DNA of 64,000 bases from an uncultured Pelagibacteraceae bacterium (GCA_902561095.1 CACEOF010000001.1:62001-126000); one strand, 5' to 3'; counted from the first letter of the stretch, positions 33,461 to 44,936 are shown. Numbers and translations: made by a program. The notes: generated by a model not told the origin, from the sequence alone.

Positions 33461-33825
33461 GGTTTAAATATCAAACAAACACCATTGTTGCAGTATCTTT
33501 TTCCTGTAGGTTGAGGCCCATCTTCAAAAATATGACCATGGTGTCCTCCACAATTTTTACAATGATATTCAGTCCGAGCATAACCTATGTGATTATCTGT
33601 TTTTGTTTCAAATACATCAGGTAAAGACTCATAAAATGAAGGCCATCCTGATCCACTTTCATATTTTGTTTTAGAGTCAAAAAGTTTTATTCCACAATTT
33701 ACACAATGAAAACTTCCTTCTCTTTTTTCACGATTGAGCTCACTTGTTCCCGCAAGTTCTGTTCCTTCTTCAAATAAAATTAATTTTTGTTCCGCAGTTA
33801 AGTTTTGATTAATTTTTTTTACCAT
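33451..33825 (-). CDS. msrB: Peptide methionine-R-sulfoxide reductase
   Basis: This 124-residue repair enzyme reduces the R form of methionine sulfoxide in proteins. The zinc cysteines are complete: C41 and C44 in HCVNCG, and C89 and C92 in HCKNCGGHHGH. The catalytic cysteine is C112 in GKRYCNNG. The SGSGWPSFYE and GYARTEYHC segments are the classic MsrB signatures. The length is normal. It starts three bases after the stop of the deacetylase-like gene, forming a minus-strand unit with genes up to 37819. Confidence 0.94.
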   Translation of the reverse strand: MVKKINQNLTAEQKLILFEEGTELAGTSELNREKREGSFHCVNCGIKLFDSKTKYESGSGWPSFYESLPDVFETKTDNHIGYARTEYHCKNCGGHHGHIFEDGPQPTGKRYCNNGVCLIFKPKS

Positions 33826-33827
33826 AA

Positions 33828-34721
33828 TTAAATATATTTAGCACATGATTGATGCAAGATTGAATGTAATTCCACTAATTTATTAAAATCTTTATTATAT
33901 CCACCACCTAAAACTCCACAAAAAGGTATTCTTTTTGAGAAAAAATTCTCAACAACTAATTCATCTCTTAATCTTATTCCTTCATCTGACAATTTTAATT
34001 TTCCTAATCTGTCATTAAAATGAACATCTACACCTGCAATATAAAAAACATAATCAAAATTCTCATCATTTAATTGTCTTAAATAATGTTTTAATGTTTT
34101 TATATAACTTTGATCTTCCAAATTATCTTCTAGTTCAACATCTAAATCACTAGTTGATTTTTTAGCTGGATAATTTGTCTTTGAATGCATGCTAAATGTA
34201 AAGACATTCCTGTTATTTTTAAAAATATCTGAGTTACCATTTCCTTGGTGTACATCTAAATCAACTATAAGAATTTTATTAGCCAGACCTCTATTGATTA
34301 AATAGTATGCTGCAACTGCAACATCGTTAAATACACAATATCCGGCTCCACAATTATAATTTGCATGATGACTACCACCTGCAGTATTACAAGCAATTCC
34401 ATAATTAATAGCAAGTTTTGAGGCAAGAACTGTTCCACCTGTTGCGATAAATGATCTTTGTACTACACTATCAACTAAAGGAAATCCTATTTTCTTTACT
34501 CCATCTTTGCTTAATGTTTTATTTTTAATATTTAAAATATATTCTTTAGAATGTGCATAATTTAAAGTCTCAACTGAACAAGGATAAGGCTTATGGAACT
34601 TTTGTACTATTTCATTTTTAATTAAATAATTAGCTAATTCACCAAATTTATTTATTGGAAATTTATGATCATCTCCAATTTTTGCAAAATAATCCTCATG
34701 ATTAACAACTGGTAATTCCAT
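33828..34721 (-). CDS. Histone deacetylase-superfamily protein (acetylpolyamine/acetyl-lysine deacylase-like)
   Basis: This 297-residue zinc hydrolase belongs to the HDAC/AcuC/AphA superfamily. GGSHHANYNCGAGYCVFNDVAVAA gives the paired active-site histidines, and ILIVDLDVHQGNGN gives the Asp and His zinc ligands. Bacterial members deacetylate lysines, polyamines or acetoin pathway proteins. The substrate is unknown. An acetylpolyamine role would fit the polyamine-type genes elsewhere in the window, but there is no direct link. It lies two bases after the 2-hydroxyacid dehydrogenase. Confidence 0.85.
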   Translation of the reverse strand: MELPVVNHEDYFAKIGDDHKFPINKFGELANYLIKNEIVQKFHKPYPCSVETLNYAHSKEYILNIKNKTLSKDGVKKIGFPLVDSVVQRSFIATGGTVLASKLAINYGIACNTAGGSHHANYNCGAGYCVFNDVAVAAYYLINRGLANKILIVDLDVHQGNGNSDIFKNNRNVFTFSMHSKTNYPAKKSTSDLDVELEDNLEDQSYIKTLKHYLRQLNDENFDYVFYIAGVDVHFNDRLGKLKLSDEGIRLRDELVVENFFSKRIPFCGVLGGGYNKDFNKLVELHSILHQSCAKYI

Positions 34722-34723
34722 TA

Positions 34724-35674
34724 TTAACTTAATACTCGAACAGGCTTTCCATTAACACAAGCCTCTAGCCCTTCAATCATCTGGTTATAAAAAATACTAT
34801 AATTTTCAGCAGTAACGTATCCTATATGAGGAGTTAACAAAGCATTAGGCAAAAATCTCAGTTTATTATTTTCCGGTAGTGGTTCTTTTTCATAAACATC
34901 AATTCCTGCACCTGCAATTACATTGGTTGATAAAGCAATAATTAAATCATCTTCATTAATAATTTCTCCTCTAGAAGTATTAATTATAAATGATGTTTTT
35001 TTCATATTATCAAATTCTTTAATTGTAATACAATTTTTATATCTTACACCACCCTGAACATGAATAGATAAAAAATCAGAATTTTTTATTAAGTCTTCTT
35101 TGCTGCATGGAAGCACATCTAGTTCCTTACAAGTATCAAGATTTAAATTTTCACTCCATGCCATAACTTGCATACCGAAAGCTTTTCCAATTTTTGCAAC
35201 TTGCGATCCAACCTTACCTAAACCGACTAAGCCTAAAATTTTACCTTTTAATTCAACTCCAACCGTTGTTTGCCAGTATCCTTGATACATGTTGTCAAAT
35301 TCTTCTTTAAAATTTCTAGCCAAACCAAGTATGAGTGCCCAAGTTAATTCTGGAGTTGGGTTTTTATTTATATCTGTTCCACAAACAATTACTTTTCTTT
35401 TTTTTGCAGCCTCCAAATCAATTGATTTATTCCTTAACCCGCTAGTAATAACAAATTTTAAACTACTCAAATTATCAATTAAATTTTTGGTAATTGGTGT
35501 TCTCTCTCTCATTATCAATAATGCTTCAAAATCTAATAATTGTTCTATAGCATCCGCCTCATCTATAAAGGGCTCGCTAAAAACTTTAAATTCATATTTT
35601 CCAGATAGTTTTCCCAAATCTACAAACTGCTGAGCAACATTTTGATAATCATCTAAAATAGCAACTTTGAGCAT
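34724..35674 (-). CDS. D-2-hydroxyacid dehydrogenase (SerA-like family)
   Basis: This 316-residue enzyme has the NAD-binding motif GLVGLGKVGSQVAKIGKAFG. The catalytic arginine is in NTSRGEIIN, the acid is in GAGIDVYEKEPL, and the histidine is in LTPHIGY. These match the D-isomer-specific 2-hydroxyacid dehydrogenases, such as phosphoglycerate or hydroxypyruvate reductases. It lacks the C-terminal ACT domain of long SerA, so it is not the standard serine pathway enzyme. Its neighbours do not fix the substrate. Confidence 0.85.
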   Translation of the reverse strand: MLKVAILDDYQNVAQQFVDLGKLSGKYEFKVFSEPFIDEADAIEQLLDFEALLIMRERTPITKNLIDNLSSLKFVITSGLRNKSIDLEAAKKRKVIVCGTDINKNPTPELTWALILGLARNFKEEFDNMYQGYWQTTVGVELKGKILGLVGLGKVGSQVAKIGKAFGMQVMAWSENLNLDTCKELDVLPCSKEDLIKNSDFLSIHVQGGVRYKNCITIKEFDNMKKTSFIINTSRGEIINEDDLIIALSTNVIAGAGIDVYEKEPLPENNKLRFLPNALLTPHIGYVTAENYSIFYNQMIEGLEACVNGKPVRVLS

Positions 35675-35677
35675 TTT

Positions 35678-36577
35678 TTAACTTTTTAATTTTTTATTTG
35701 ATAATGTTATTCCTACAATAATGCAAATTACTCCTAACAAATGATAATACATAAATTTTTCATTGAATATAATAAGTGCCATTATGGCTCCAAAAATTGG
35801 CATCAAATGTAAAAACGCACCCGATCTATTTGCTCCAATTATTGAAATTCCCTTTATATAAAAAAAATAAGCAAGTAAACTTGGAAAAATAACTACATAA
35901 GTTAAAATCATAAAAAAAGATGTATTTAGTTCTACAATTTTTCCTTGATTTAGTTCAAACAAAAAGACTGGTGTTAAAAATATTAAACCAATGATTATTA
36001 TTATTTCTAATAATGCAAATTGAGAAATCTTAAAGTTTTGTTTTTTTAAAAATGCAGAATAAATTGCCCAAGAAAACATAGCAACAACCATTGAAAGATC
36101 TCCTTTATTGAAATCTAAATTTAAAATCAAATTTAAATCTGCTTTTGTAATTATAAAAATTACTCCCAATAAAGATAAACTAACCCCAATGATCTGATAA
36201 ATATTTGATTTCTCTACTCTTAATATTGTGGACACAACTATTATCCAAACTGGTATTGTTGAAATTAATAAAACCCCATTAATTACTTGAGTGTAATTTA
36301 ACGAATAATAAACAATAGAATTAAAGATTGTAATACTGCTTATTCCCAAAATTAAAAATGAACCAATATTTTCAAAAATTTCTGACCTAAAATTTAATAT
36401 TTCTTTATACGTAAAAGGCAAAAGTATAAGGCCTGCAATAAGCCATCTATAAAAGTTTAAAGAAAAAGGTGGAACACCAAATGAACTTGCAAATTTTCCA
36501 GCAATAAAATTACCTGACCAAAATAAAGTAGTTAAAACTAAAACTAGATATGCTATTGGATTAGAGCTCTCTCTCAC
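35678..36577 (-). CDS. DMT-superfamily EamA permease
   Basis: This 299-residue membrane protein has two EamA repeats and about ten membrane segments. Signatures are TLFWSGNFIAGKFASSFGVPPFSLNFYRW, ITIFNSIVYYSLNYTQVINGVLL and IFGAIMALIIFNEKF. A metabolite or amino acid exporter is likely. It lies directly next to the FAD oxidoreductase stop (no gap), which could mean that it exports a product or imports a substrate of that enzyme. This is the third EamA gene in the window. Confidence 0.84.
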   Translation of the reverse strand: MRESSNPIAYLVLVLTTLFWSGNFIAGKFASSFGVPPFSLNFYRWLIAGLILLPFTYKEILNFRSEIFENIGSFLILGISSITIFNSIVYYSLNYTQVINGVLLISTIPVWIIVVSTILRVEKSNIYQIIGVSLSLLGVIFIITKADLNLILNLDFNKGDLSMVVAMFSWAIYSAFLKKQNFKISQFALLEIIIIIGLIFLTPVFLFELNQGKIVELNTSFFMILTYVVIFPSLLAYFFYIKGISIIGANRSGAFLHLMPIFGAIMALIIFNEKFMYYHLLGVICIIVGITLSNKKLKS

Positions 36578-37819
36578 TTAATTAAATCTAAGTGAACTAT
36601 ATGGTTTAAGATCTAAGTTAGTATTTTCGTTAGCAATCATACCTGAAACAATCTTCCCAGATATTGGTCCTAAAGTCCATCCCAAATGATGGTGTCCAAA
36701 ACAATAATAAATATTTTTATGATTTCTAGATGGACCCATAACTGGTAAGAAATCAGGCAATGTTGGCCTAAAACCTAACCACTCATCCTCATGTTCAGGG
36801 AGGTCTCCTAACATATATTTGGCGTTGTTAATTAAATTTTTTACTCTCGACTTTGATAGAGGATTTTCCAGGCCACCAAATTCTACAGTTCCTACAACTC
36901 TTAAACCTTGTTCCATCGGTGTTATTCCAAAACCTCGATTTGAAAATATTACTGGTCTATTTAATAAATGATCGCAATTTTTAAAATGAACATGGTATCC
37001 TCTTTCAGTATCTAATGGTATTTTTTCGCCAAGTTTGTCAGTCAATTTTTTTGAAAATGCACCACATGCAATTATTGCCTTATCAAAAATATAACTTTGA
37101 GTTTCAGTTTTAAAAATTGGTTTTTCCTCATCAAAATTAATGTCATTAATATTAACTTTGTTAAACTTGCCTCCTTTTTTCAAAAATAAATCAAACAATT
37201 TTAATAGTATTTTTTTTGGATTACGGGCGTGTCTTGCATAAGGATAATAAACTCCAGCATGATAAATAGGTTTTATATGGGGTTCTAGGTCGTGGATTTC
37301 GGCTTTACTAACTAATTGCTGCTTAACACCCAATTCCTCTCTTACATTGATTTCAAGTTCTCTGCTTTTTAAATTTTGATCATTCCAAATATATAGAATT
37401 CCTTTATTCTCTACTAATCCCTCCATATCTATTTCGTCAAACAATTCATCATATGCTGGTAAGGCTAGATCTAAAATTTGATGCATATTTTTTGCTGTAT
37501 GCATCATCTTTTTTGTTGTTGAATTCATGATAAATTTTAAAAACCATGGCATCATTTTAGGTACATAATTCCATTTTAGTGCTAAAGGGCCAGACGAACT
37601 CATCAACATTGCGGGTACATCTGTTAATACATCGGGTCTATTAATCGGAACAGAAGCATAAGGAGAAAAATGTCCTGCATTTCCGTAAGATGCTGCTTGC
37701 GCACCTGGGTTGTCCCTGTCAAAAATAGTTACGTTAAAACCTTTTTTTTGTAAAAATAAAGCATTAGAAACGCCCTGTATACCAGCACCTACTATTCCAA
37801 TTTTAATATTATTATCCAC
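36578..37819 (-). CDS. DadA-like FAD-dependent D-amino acid dehydrogenase/oxidase
   Basis: This 413-residue flavoprotein of the DAO family has the dinucleotide-binding motif IGIVGAGIQGVSNALFLQKKG at residues 6-26. ERGYHVHF and the C-terminal YYCFGHHHLGWTLGPISGKI segment are also family features. It most resembles D-amino acid dehydrogenase (DadA) and hydroxyproline oxidase-type enzymes, which pass electrons to the respiratory chain. The start codon is GTG at 37817-37819, just before the flavin-binding segment. No L-2-hydroxyglutarate oxidase motifs were seen, so it is not the missing partner of GlaH. Confidence 0.82.
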   Translation of the reverse strand: MDNNIKIGIVGAGIQGVSNALFLQKKGFNVTIFDRDNPGAQAASYGNAGHFSPYASVPINRPDVLTDVPAMLMSSSGPLALKWNYVPKMMPWFLKFIMNSTTKKMMHTAKNMHQILDLALPAYDELFDEIDMEGLVENKGILYIWNDQNLKSRELEINVREELGVKQQLVSKAEIHDLEPHIKPIYHAGVYYPYARHARNPKKILLKLFDLFLKKGGKFNKVNINDINFDEEKPIFKTETQSYIFDKAIIACGAFSKKLTDKLGEKIPLDTERGYHVHFKNCDHLLNRPVIFSNRGFGITPMEQGLRVVGTVEFGGLENPLSKSRVKNLINNAKYMLGDLPEHEDEWLGFRPTLPDFLPVMGPSRNHKNIYYCFGHHHLGWTLGPISGKIVSGMIANENTNLDLKPYSSLRFN

Positions 37820-37885
37820 ACAATCTTATACATTCAAAAGATATTTAATTAGAGTGACAAATTATGCTTATTTGAATTGAGCTTA

Positions 37886-39010
37886 CTAGGCGATTATTTG
37901 TTTACGATTAATTTTAGCACTAAAAACAATACCAAAACCTATCATCGTAGCCAACATCGAAGAACCACCATAAGACATAATGGGCAGTGGTGAACCAACA
38001 ATTGGAAGTAGGCCCAATACCATTGATAAATTTACAACAATATAAATAAAAATTGAAAAAGCAAAACCAAAGCAGAATAATTTTGAAAAATTACTTCTTG
38101 ATAGCGCACCAATACGAGTAATTCTAAATATTATTATTGTGTAAAGAATTAAAAGACCAACAGATCCTATAAAACCAAATTCCTCAGAAAATAAAGTAAA
38201 AATAAAGTCAGTATGTTTTTCTGGTAAAAAATCTAAATAACTTTGTGTACCTTTTAGAAAGCCCTTACCATCTAGCCCACCTGATCCTATAGCAATTTTG
38301 GATTGTATAATTTGGTATCCTGCTCCAAGTGGATCTCTATCTGGATCTAAAAATGTTAATATTCTTAGTTTTTGATATGGTTTTAAAAAAGATATAATAA
38401 AAGGAAGAGATATTAAGAAAGTTATAAATGAATAGACAAAATATTTAACCCTTACCCCCCCTAACCACAAAACAATTAATCCACTTAATGCAATCAATAC
38501 AGATGTTCCAAGATCAGGTTGAGAGATTACAAATATAATTGGTATAGTTATAATTGATAGTACTAGGATGATACTTGTCAAAGTATTTACATTTTCAATT
38601 TTTATTCGATGATAATATTTTGCAAGACATAAAATTACAGCAATTTTCATTAGTTCAGAAGGCTGTAGAACAAAAAAATATAAATCCATCCATCTTTGTG
38701 AACCTGATGCTTTTAGACCAAAAAATGAAACATACATTAATAAAAGTATGATTAAGAAATAAAATAAATATGCAAAAGTATGCCAATGTCTAATGTTGAA
38801 AAATGCGATAATCATCATTAAAGGAAAGAAAACTAGAAGTTTGCTAAAATGACTTTTTGTATGGTAGAGTATCTCTCCACCATCTGTTGAGTACATCACA
38901 AATAAACTTATAATTGATAATAAAACAACGCAAGCTAATAGTGTGTAATCTATTTCTTTAATTTTTTGAATAAATGAAAGTTCTGAATTTAATCTATCTT
39001 TTTGAAACAT
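37886..39010 (-). CDS. rodA: Rod-shape peptidoglycan glycosyltransferase RodA
   Basis: This 374-residue SEDS-family membrane protein has about ten membrane segments. It polymerises lipid II glycan strands in the elongasome with PBP2. The SEDS signatures are present: GSQRWMDLYFFVLQPSELMKI, VISQPDLGTSVLI, AIGSGGLDGKGFLKGTQSYLDFLPEKHTDFIF and SYGGSSMLATMIGFGI. Its start overlaps the mrdA stop by one base. It is the last gene of the mreBCD-mrdA-rodA set. Confidence 0.95.
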   Translation of the reverse strand: MFQKDRLNSELSFIQKIKEIDYTLLACVVLLSIISLFVMYSTDGGEILYHTKSHFSKLLVFFPLMMIIAFFNIRHWHTFAYLFYFLIILLLMYVSFFGLKASGSQRWMDLYFFVLQPSELMKIAVILCLAKYYHRIKIENVNTLTSIILVLSIITIPIIFVISQPDLGTSVLIALSGLIVLWLGGVRVKYFVYSFITFLISLPFIISFLKPYQKLRILTFLDPDRDPLGAGYQIIQSKIAIGSGGLDGKGFLKGTQSYLDFLPEKHTDFIFTLFSEEFGFIGSVGLLILYTIIIFRITRIGALSRSNFSKLFCFGFAFSIFIYIVVNLSMVLGLLPIVGSPLPIMSYGGSSMLATMIGFGIVFSAKINRKQIIA

Positions 39011-40914
39011 CAGATATTTATATTTTCGAAGTTAGATTGCTTATTTCTAAGTTCGTCCCTATCGACAATTAGTTTAAATAATGCTTTTGCCATTGGAGCT
39101 GCAGCTTTACTACCTGAACCACCATGTTCAACAATTATACTCAATGCATATCTTGGATTTTTATATGGACCATAAGCAACGTAAAGTGCATGATCCCTAT
39201 CCTTATAAGGTATTTGTTCTAATTTTAAATCAAGTTCCCTTTCTCTTTTACTAATTCTTTTAACTTGAGCAGTTCCTGTTTTACCTGCAAATTGATATTT
39301 TGGATCATCAATTCTAGATTTATAAGAAGTACCAAATTGCTCATTAGTAGAGCTAAACATTGCTTCTTGAACAATTTTAATATTTTTAGGATCATTAAAT
39401 AACTTATTGCTAGGTTTTTCTAAAGATTGGAGCTCCATTGACATTTTTGCATTTTCTAAACTTAATGGCTCATTATTTACAATTATTTTTGGCTTTATTC
39501 TATATCCACCATTAGCAATTTGAGCTGTCATTAAACACAATTGAAGAGGGGTAGTTTGGGTATAACCTTGTCCAATCCCTGTAATCAATGTCTCACCTAA
39601 TACCCAACCTTTTCCTAGATTATTTTTTTTCCAATTGGTATTAGGGAATAAGCCTTTTTTTTCATTATCAAAATATTCTCCTAAAACTTTTTCACCTAGA
39701 CCAAATTTTTTAGCTGTAACATTTAAGCGATCAACTCCCAATAGTCTGGCAACTTCATAGAAGTAAGTATCACATGATTGTTTCATTGCATTTTTTAAAC
39801 TTACAAAACCATGTCCTTTTTCCTTCCAGCAGTGAAAAGTCTGGCCATACAGTTCTGTTTTACCTGTACATTTGACTTTAAAATTTGTGTTGATAATATT
39901 ATTTTCCAAAGCAGAGAGGGCTACTATGGGCTTAATAGTTGACCCTGGTGAATAAAGCCCTGAGAGAGTTTTATTAATCAAAGGTTTTAAAGGATTATTT
40001 CTAATTAGTTGCCACTCGTCTTTACTGATACCAAACAAAAATAAATTTGGATTATAAGAGGGTGAAGAATACATAGATATAATATCACCTGTATAAATAT
40101 CCATAACGCTTATAGATCCTGCTTTATTTGAGAGCAATTGAGCTGAAAGTTTTTGTACTTCTGTATCTACAGTTAATCTAATTTTGCTTCCCTGTAGACC
40201 TTTTTGATATTCTAGTTGATTTATTCTTTTGCCATAAGCATTAACCTCATATCTCTGAATTGCATTGGTTCCAATTAGATGTTTTTCAAGCGTTTTTTCC
40301 AGTCCCAACTTTCCAATTTTCATGCCTGGTACGTATCTTTCTTTCACTATGTCATTGTCTAATATCTCTTCTTCATTTGGCTGACTAACATAACCCAAAA
40401 TATGGGTATACATTTCACTAAACGGATAATTTCTTGAAATTGTCATTACTGGTTTTACACCAACAAGATCGTATAAATAATTATTAACCTTTAAGAATTG
40501 GCTCCAGCTTAAATTTTCAGATACAATTATACTGTCCCAAGGTTTTAATTTATTTTTTAACTTTAATATTTTCTGAATTTTTTTCTCACTTAAATTTAAA
40601 AGTGTTTTTAATCTTACTAAAAGATAGTTAAAATTTTCAACTTGTTCAGGTATAATGTGTAATTGGTAAACTTTTAAATTACCTGCAATTATATTTCCAA
40701 AATAATCAACGATGTTTCCTCTTGTGGGTGGAAGTTTCCACTCTCTAATTCTATTTTTATCTGAAAGCGTAAGATATTTTTTATTTTCATTAATTTGAAG
40801 GGAAAAAAGACGAGCGACAATTCCTGTAAAGACAATTATTTTTGCAATACTAACAATAAACATTCTTCTGTTTATTACATCTGATTTTCTGATACCTAAA
40901 TTTTCTTTAATCAT
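39010..40914 (-). CDS. mrdA: Penicillin-binding protein 2 (elongation transpeptidase)
   Basis: This 634-residue class B PBP is a periplasmic transpeptidase anchored by one N-terminal helix (about residues 20-40). The active site is complete: S325-TIK in SPGSTIKP, S380 in QSCDTYFYE, and K545-TGTAQ. The dimerisation domain covers roughly residues 60-240. It crosslinks peptidoglycan along the side wall with RodA. The gene overlaps mreD by eight bases and rodA by one. Confidence 0.95.
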   Translation of the reverse strand: MIKENLGIRKSDVINRRMFIVSIAKIIVFTGIVARLFSLQINENKKYLTLSDKNRIREWKLPPTRGNIVDYFGNIIAGNLKVYQLHIIPEQVENFNYLLVRLKTLLNLSEKKIQKILKLKNKLKPWDSIIVSENLSWSQFLKVNNYLYDLVGVKPVMTISRNYPFSEMYTHILGYVSQPNEEEILDNDIVKERYVPGMKIGKLGLEKTLEKHLIGTNAIQRYEVNAYGKRINQLEYQKGLQGSKIRLTVDTEVQKLSAQLLSNKAGSISVMDIYTGDIISMYSSPSYNPNLFLFGISKDEWQLIRNNPLKPLINKTLSGLYSPGSTIKPIVALSALENNIINTNFKVKCTGKTELYGQTFHCWKEKGHGFVSLKNAMKQSCDTYFYEVARLLGVDRLNVTAKKFGLGEKVLGEYFDNEKKGLFPNTNWKKNNLGKGWVLGETLITGIGQGYTQTTPLQLCLMTAQIANGGYRIKPKIIVNNEPLSLENAKMSMELQSLEKPSNKLFNDPKNIKIVQEAMFSSTNEQFGTSYKSRIDDPKYQFAGKTGTAQVKRISKRERELDLKLEQIPYKDRDHALYVAYGPYKNPRYALSIIVEHGGSGSKAAAPMAKALFKLIVDRDELRNKQSNFENINI

Positions 40915-41425
40915 TTTTTTTTTGTGAAATTGCTTGACTTAAAAAGTTAAATAATAAAAAAAATATTGGATAAAACAAAAAAGTAAATCCTGTATTATAC
41001 ACATAGCTGATATAATTAATTTCTATTAAAAATACCAAATCTAAAATAATTACATGTATGGAGTTAATAAGAATTATAGTAAATAATAATGAGAACCAGT
41101 CTTTTACAAAGTTTGGGCTTAAAGTAATGTTTCTTATGTATGCAGTAACTAAACACAGTATTAAGTAGCATAAGCTACTTATTCCTACTGGAGTACCTAT
41201 AACCACATCATTTATAATCCCTGCTAAAAATATAGAAAAGTATCCTAAATTATCAGGACTTTTTAAAGTCCAATAAAAGATTAATATGTATATAAAATTA
41301 AAGGAAAGATTTTCAATTTTTAAATAATTAAAATCGAATTCATTAAATACTGAAAGAAATAAAATTATTAAAGGTGCGTATGATAGAAATACTTTAAAAA
41401 AAGTACTTTTGTTAAGAGAAGACAT
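40907..41425 (-). CDS. mreD: Rod-shape-determining membrane protein MreD
   Basis: This 172-residue hydrophobic protein has about five to six membrane segments and low sequence conservation, as is usual for MreD. Assignment depends mostly on position between mreC and mrdA and on length. GYFSIFLAGIINDVVIGTPVGISSLCYLI resembles the conserved MreD core (FxxGLxxDxxxGxxxG). It helps to anchor the elongasome. It starts with the mreC stop overlapping by one base. Confidence 0.87.
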   Translation of the reverse strand: MSSLNKSTFFKVFLSYAPLIILFLSVFNEFDFNYLKIENLSFNFIYILIFYWTLKSPDNLGYFSIFLAGIINDVVIGTPVGISSLCYLILCLVTAYIRNITLSPNFVKDWFSLLFTIILINSIHVIILDLVFLIEINYISYVYNTGFTFLFYPIFFLLFNFLSQAISQKKND

Positions 41426-42273
41426 TAATTTTTATCTCCAATACTAAACGTACTAATTTTAACATAGTTTAATTGGGTAAAATCAGAGAAGAAATCTATT
41501 TTATTTTTCGAATTCTTAGATATTTTTCCAATGGGTATCCCTGGTCTAAAAATACCACCCAGACCTGAGGTATAAACTATGGTGTCTGTTTTGCTTAAAT
41601 CTTCCTCAATATCATCTTTGGTATGTTCAATTATTCCATAATTCTTTCCGGTGCCTGAAATTACTGCTTGAATATTTTGTGGAGCCAAAACAGAAGGTAT
41701 TTTACTATTGAGATCAGATAGTAATAAGGCTCTAGAATTTGTGTAATTAACCTCAATTATTTGGCCTACAAGATAAACACCATCAATTAAGGCCATCCCC
41801 ATTTTAACATTATCTTTTGTTCCTTTGTTCAAAATAACTGACTTTAAAAAAGGACTTTCTCGATCAATCAAAACTTTTGCTAATATTTCATCAGATTTTA
41901 TATTTTCATTAATTAAATTTCTCAGTTTTTCATTTTCAAGTTTTAAATAATTATTTGTTAATTGTTTTCCTCTTAAATTTTCAAGTTCTGATTTTGTATT
42001 TTTATAATTTTCAAATAGATCAAAATGTTCACTAAACTTAAGGTTTAATTTTTTTATATAATTTTCAGGTTTAGATATTACGAAACTAAATCTGTAAATA
42101 ATCTCATTAATACCTATCTTGACATACTCGATAGGTTTAAAATTAATATTACTTAAAATTATAATAATTATAGATAATAAAATTAAGCTCAGTAATGAAA
42201 ACTTTTGTTTATCTTTTTTTTTTAAAAAAGCTGATCTAAAGGCAATTACAAAATCATCTCTGCCTGTTGCCAT
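41425..42273 (-). CDS. mreC: Rod-shape-determining protein MreC
   Basis: This 282-residue protein has one N-terminal transmembrane helix (about residues 22-44), then a coiled-coil stretch around 85-120 and a beta-rich periplasmic domain. The segments ILAKVLIDRESPFLKSVILNKGTKDNVKMGMALID and GIFRPGIPIGKI are typical of MreC. It links cytoplasmic MreB to periplasmic PBP2. It starts six bases after the mreB stop and is translationally coupled to mreD. Confidence 0.92.
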   Translation of the reverse strand: MATGRDDFVIAFRSAFLKKKDKQKFSLLSLILLSIIIIILSNINFKPIEYVKIGINEIIYRFSFVISKPENYIKKLNLKFSEHFDLFENYKNTKSELENLRGKQLTNNYLKLENEKLRNLINENIKSDEILAKVLIDRESPFLKSVILNKGTKDNVKMGMALIDGVYLVGQIIEVNYTNSRALLLSDLNSKIPSVLAPQNIQAVISGTGKNYGIIEHTKDDIEEDLSKTDTIVYTSGLGGIFRPGIPIGKISKNSKNKIDFFSDFTQLNYVKISTFSIGDKN

Positions 42274-42279
42274 CTTATT

Positions 42280-43314
<1,035 letters not shown>

Positions 43315-44886
43315 CTATATACCTCTTACCTTCTGACTTTCTTGCTCCATTGGAGCAGTTTTATTACGTTTAATAATCATTTTATTTAGTGAATTAATAT
43401 ATGCATTTGCTGATGCTACTAAGGTGTCTGTATCTGCTGCTTGTCCAACTGTAGTTTTTCCATTTTCTTCAATTTTGACACTTACCGTAGCTTGTGCATC
43501 AGTTCCTTCTGTTACAGCATGTACTTGATATAATTGTAAATTAACATCATGTGGAAATAGTGTTTTAATACACTTAAATATAGCATCAACTGGACCATCT
43601 CCGCTTTCTGATGCTTTTTTAACATCACCATATACATCTAAGGTCATTTCAGCTCTTTGAGGTTCACCTGTTCCAGCAAAAACTTTTAAAGATTTAAGAC
43701 TTATTGCGTTAACTTTGTTATCAATAATTAAACTATCGTCTATAAGAGCAATAATATCTTCATCATAAACATGTTTTTTCTTATCTGCTAATACTTTAAA
43801 CTTAGCAAAAGCATTGTCAACTACATCATCTGTTAAATCTGGATACCCTAAACTATTTAATTTATCCTTAAATGCATGTCTGCCAGAATGCTTACCCATA
43901 ACCAATGAGGTTTGTTTAACACCAACACTTTCAGGTGTCATAATTTCATAAGTTTGTCTATTTTTAAGCATACCATCTTGATGGATGCCTGCTTCATGAG
44001 CAAAAGCATTTTTTCCAACAATTGCTTTATTGTACTGAACAGGAAAACCTGTTGCGTTTGAAACAATTTTAGAAGCTTTGCTTAAAAGAGTCGTATTAAT
44101 TCCAGTTTCGTATGGCATTAAATCAGGTCTCGTTTTTATTGCCATAACAACTTCCTCTAACGCTGCATTTCCTGCTCTTTCTCCTAAACCATTAATCGTA
44201 CATTCAATTTGTCTAGCACCAGACTGTACTCCTGCTAAGGAATTTGCAACTGCTAAACCTAGGTCATTATGACAATGTGTAGATAAAATTGCTTTATCAA
44301 TATTAGGAACTTTGTTTAGTAATGTTTGAATAATTTTTGTGAACTCAGATGGAATAGTATAACCAACTGTATCAGGAATATTTATTGTTGTTGCTCCATT
44401 TTTAATTGCAAGCTCTACAGTCTTACACATAAAATCCATATCTGTTCTAGTTCCATCTTCGCATGACCATTCAACATCATCGGTAAATTTCCTTGCGTAA
44501 GTTACATGCTGTCCAATAGAATCGTAAACATCTTCTGGTGACATATTTAATTTATGCTTCATATGAAGAGGACTTGTTGAAATGAATGTGTGGATTCTAA
44601 ATCTTGGAGCATGTTTTAAAGCTTCATAAGCTCTATCAATGTCTTTTTTAGAATGTCTAGATAATCCTGCGGGAATAGATTTTTTTAAAATTTTACTTAC
44701 TTCAGTTACAGCCTCAAAATCCCCAGGTGATGCAATAGGAAATCCTGCTTCAATAATGTCTATTCCTAATTCATCAAATACTCTTGCTATTTGGATTTTT
44801 TCTTCCAAACTCATAGATGCGCCTGGTGATTGCTCACCATCTCTCATAGTAGTATCAAAAATTATAACTCTATCTTTGCCGCTCAT
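43315..44886 (-). CDS. leuA: 2-isopropylmalate synthase
   Basis: This 523-residue enzyme condenses 2-oxoisovalerate and acetyl-CoA in the first committed step of leucine synthesis. The catalytic domain has [16 protein letters not shown] near the start, the metal-binding [14 protein letters not shown] motif, and [16 protein letters not shown]. The C-terminal regulatory LeuA dimer domain (about 380-510) binds leucine for feedback inhibition. The length matches bacterial LeuA (about 520). It follows ilvC with a 106-base gap that contains a promoter-like sequence. Confidence 0.95.
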   Translation of the reverse strand: MSGKDRVIIFDTTMRDGEQSPGASMSLEEKIQIARVFDELGIDIIEAGFPIASPGDFEAVTEVSKILKKSIPAGLSRHSKKDIDRAYEALKHAPRFRIHTFISTSPLHMKHKLNMSPEDVYDSIGQHVTYARKFTDDVEWSCEDGTRTDMDFMCKTVELAIKNGATTINIPDTVGYTIPSEFTKIIQTLLNKVPNIDKAILSTHCHNDLGLAVANSLAGVQSGARQIECTINGLGERAGNAALEEVVMAIKTRPDLMPYETGINTTLLSKASKIVSNATGFPVQYNKAIVGKNAFAHEAGIHQDGMLKNRQTYEIMTPESVGVKQTSLVMGKHSGRHAFKDKLNSLGYPDLTDDVVDNAFAKFKVLADKKKHVYDEDIIALIDDSLIIDNKVNAISLKSLKVFAGTGEPQRAEMTLDVYGDVKKASESGDGPVDAIFKCIKTLFPHDVNLQLYQVHAVTEGTDAQATVSVKIEENGKTTVGQAADTDTLVASANAYINSLNKMIIKRNKTAPMEQESQKVRGI

Positions 44887-44908
44887 AACTAAATCTTATT
44901 GAAGATTC

Positions 44909-44936
44909 ATATTACAATCTATAAGTGAGATTGCAA
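44909..44936 (-). promoter_or_regulatory. Putative promoter of leuA with dyad in the spacer
   Basis: On the minus strand TTGCAA (44931-44936) and TAATAT (44909-44914) are spaced 16 bases apart. The spacer region contains the inverted repeat CAATCT-N8-AGATTG (44915-44934), which might be an operator or only chance. The start codon is 22 bases downstream of the -10 box. No leader peptide rich in leucine was found, so attenuation by translation is not apparent. Confidence 0.4.

Noticed and set aside
36578..37819. L-2-hydroxyglutarate oxidase (LhgO) as partner of GlaH
   Set aside because: The flavoprotein looks like DadA/hydroxyproline oxidase types and lacks the LhgO-like HNSGVIHAG segment. It is 11 kb away from glaH.
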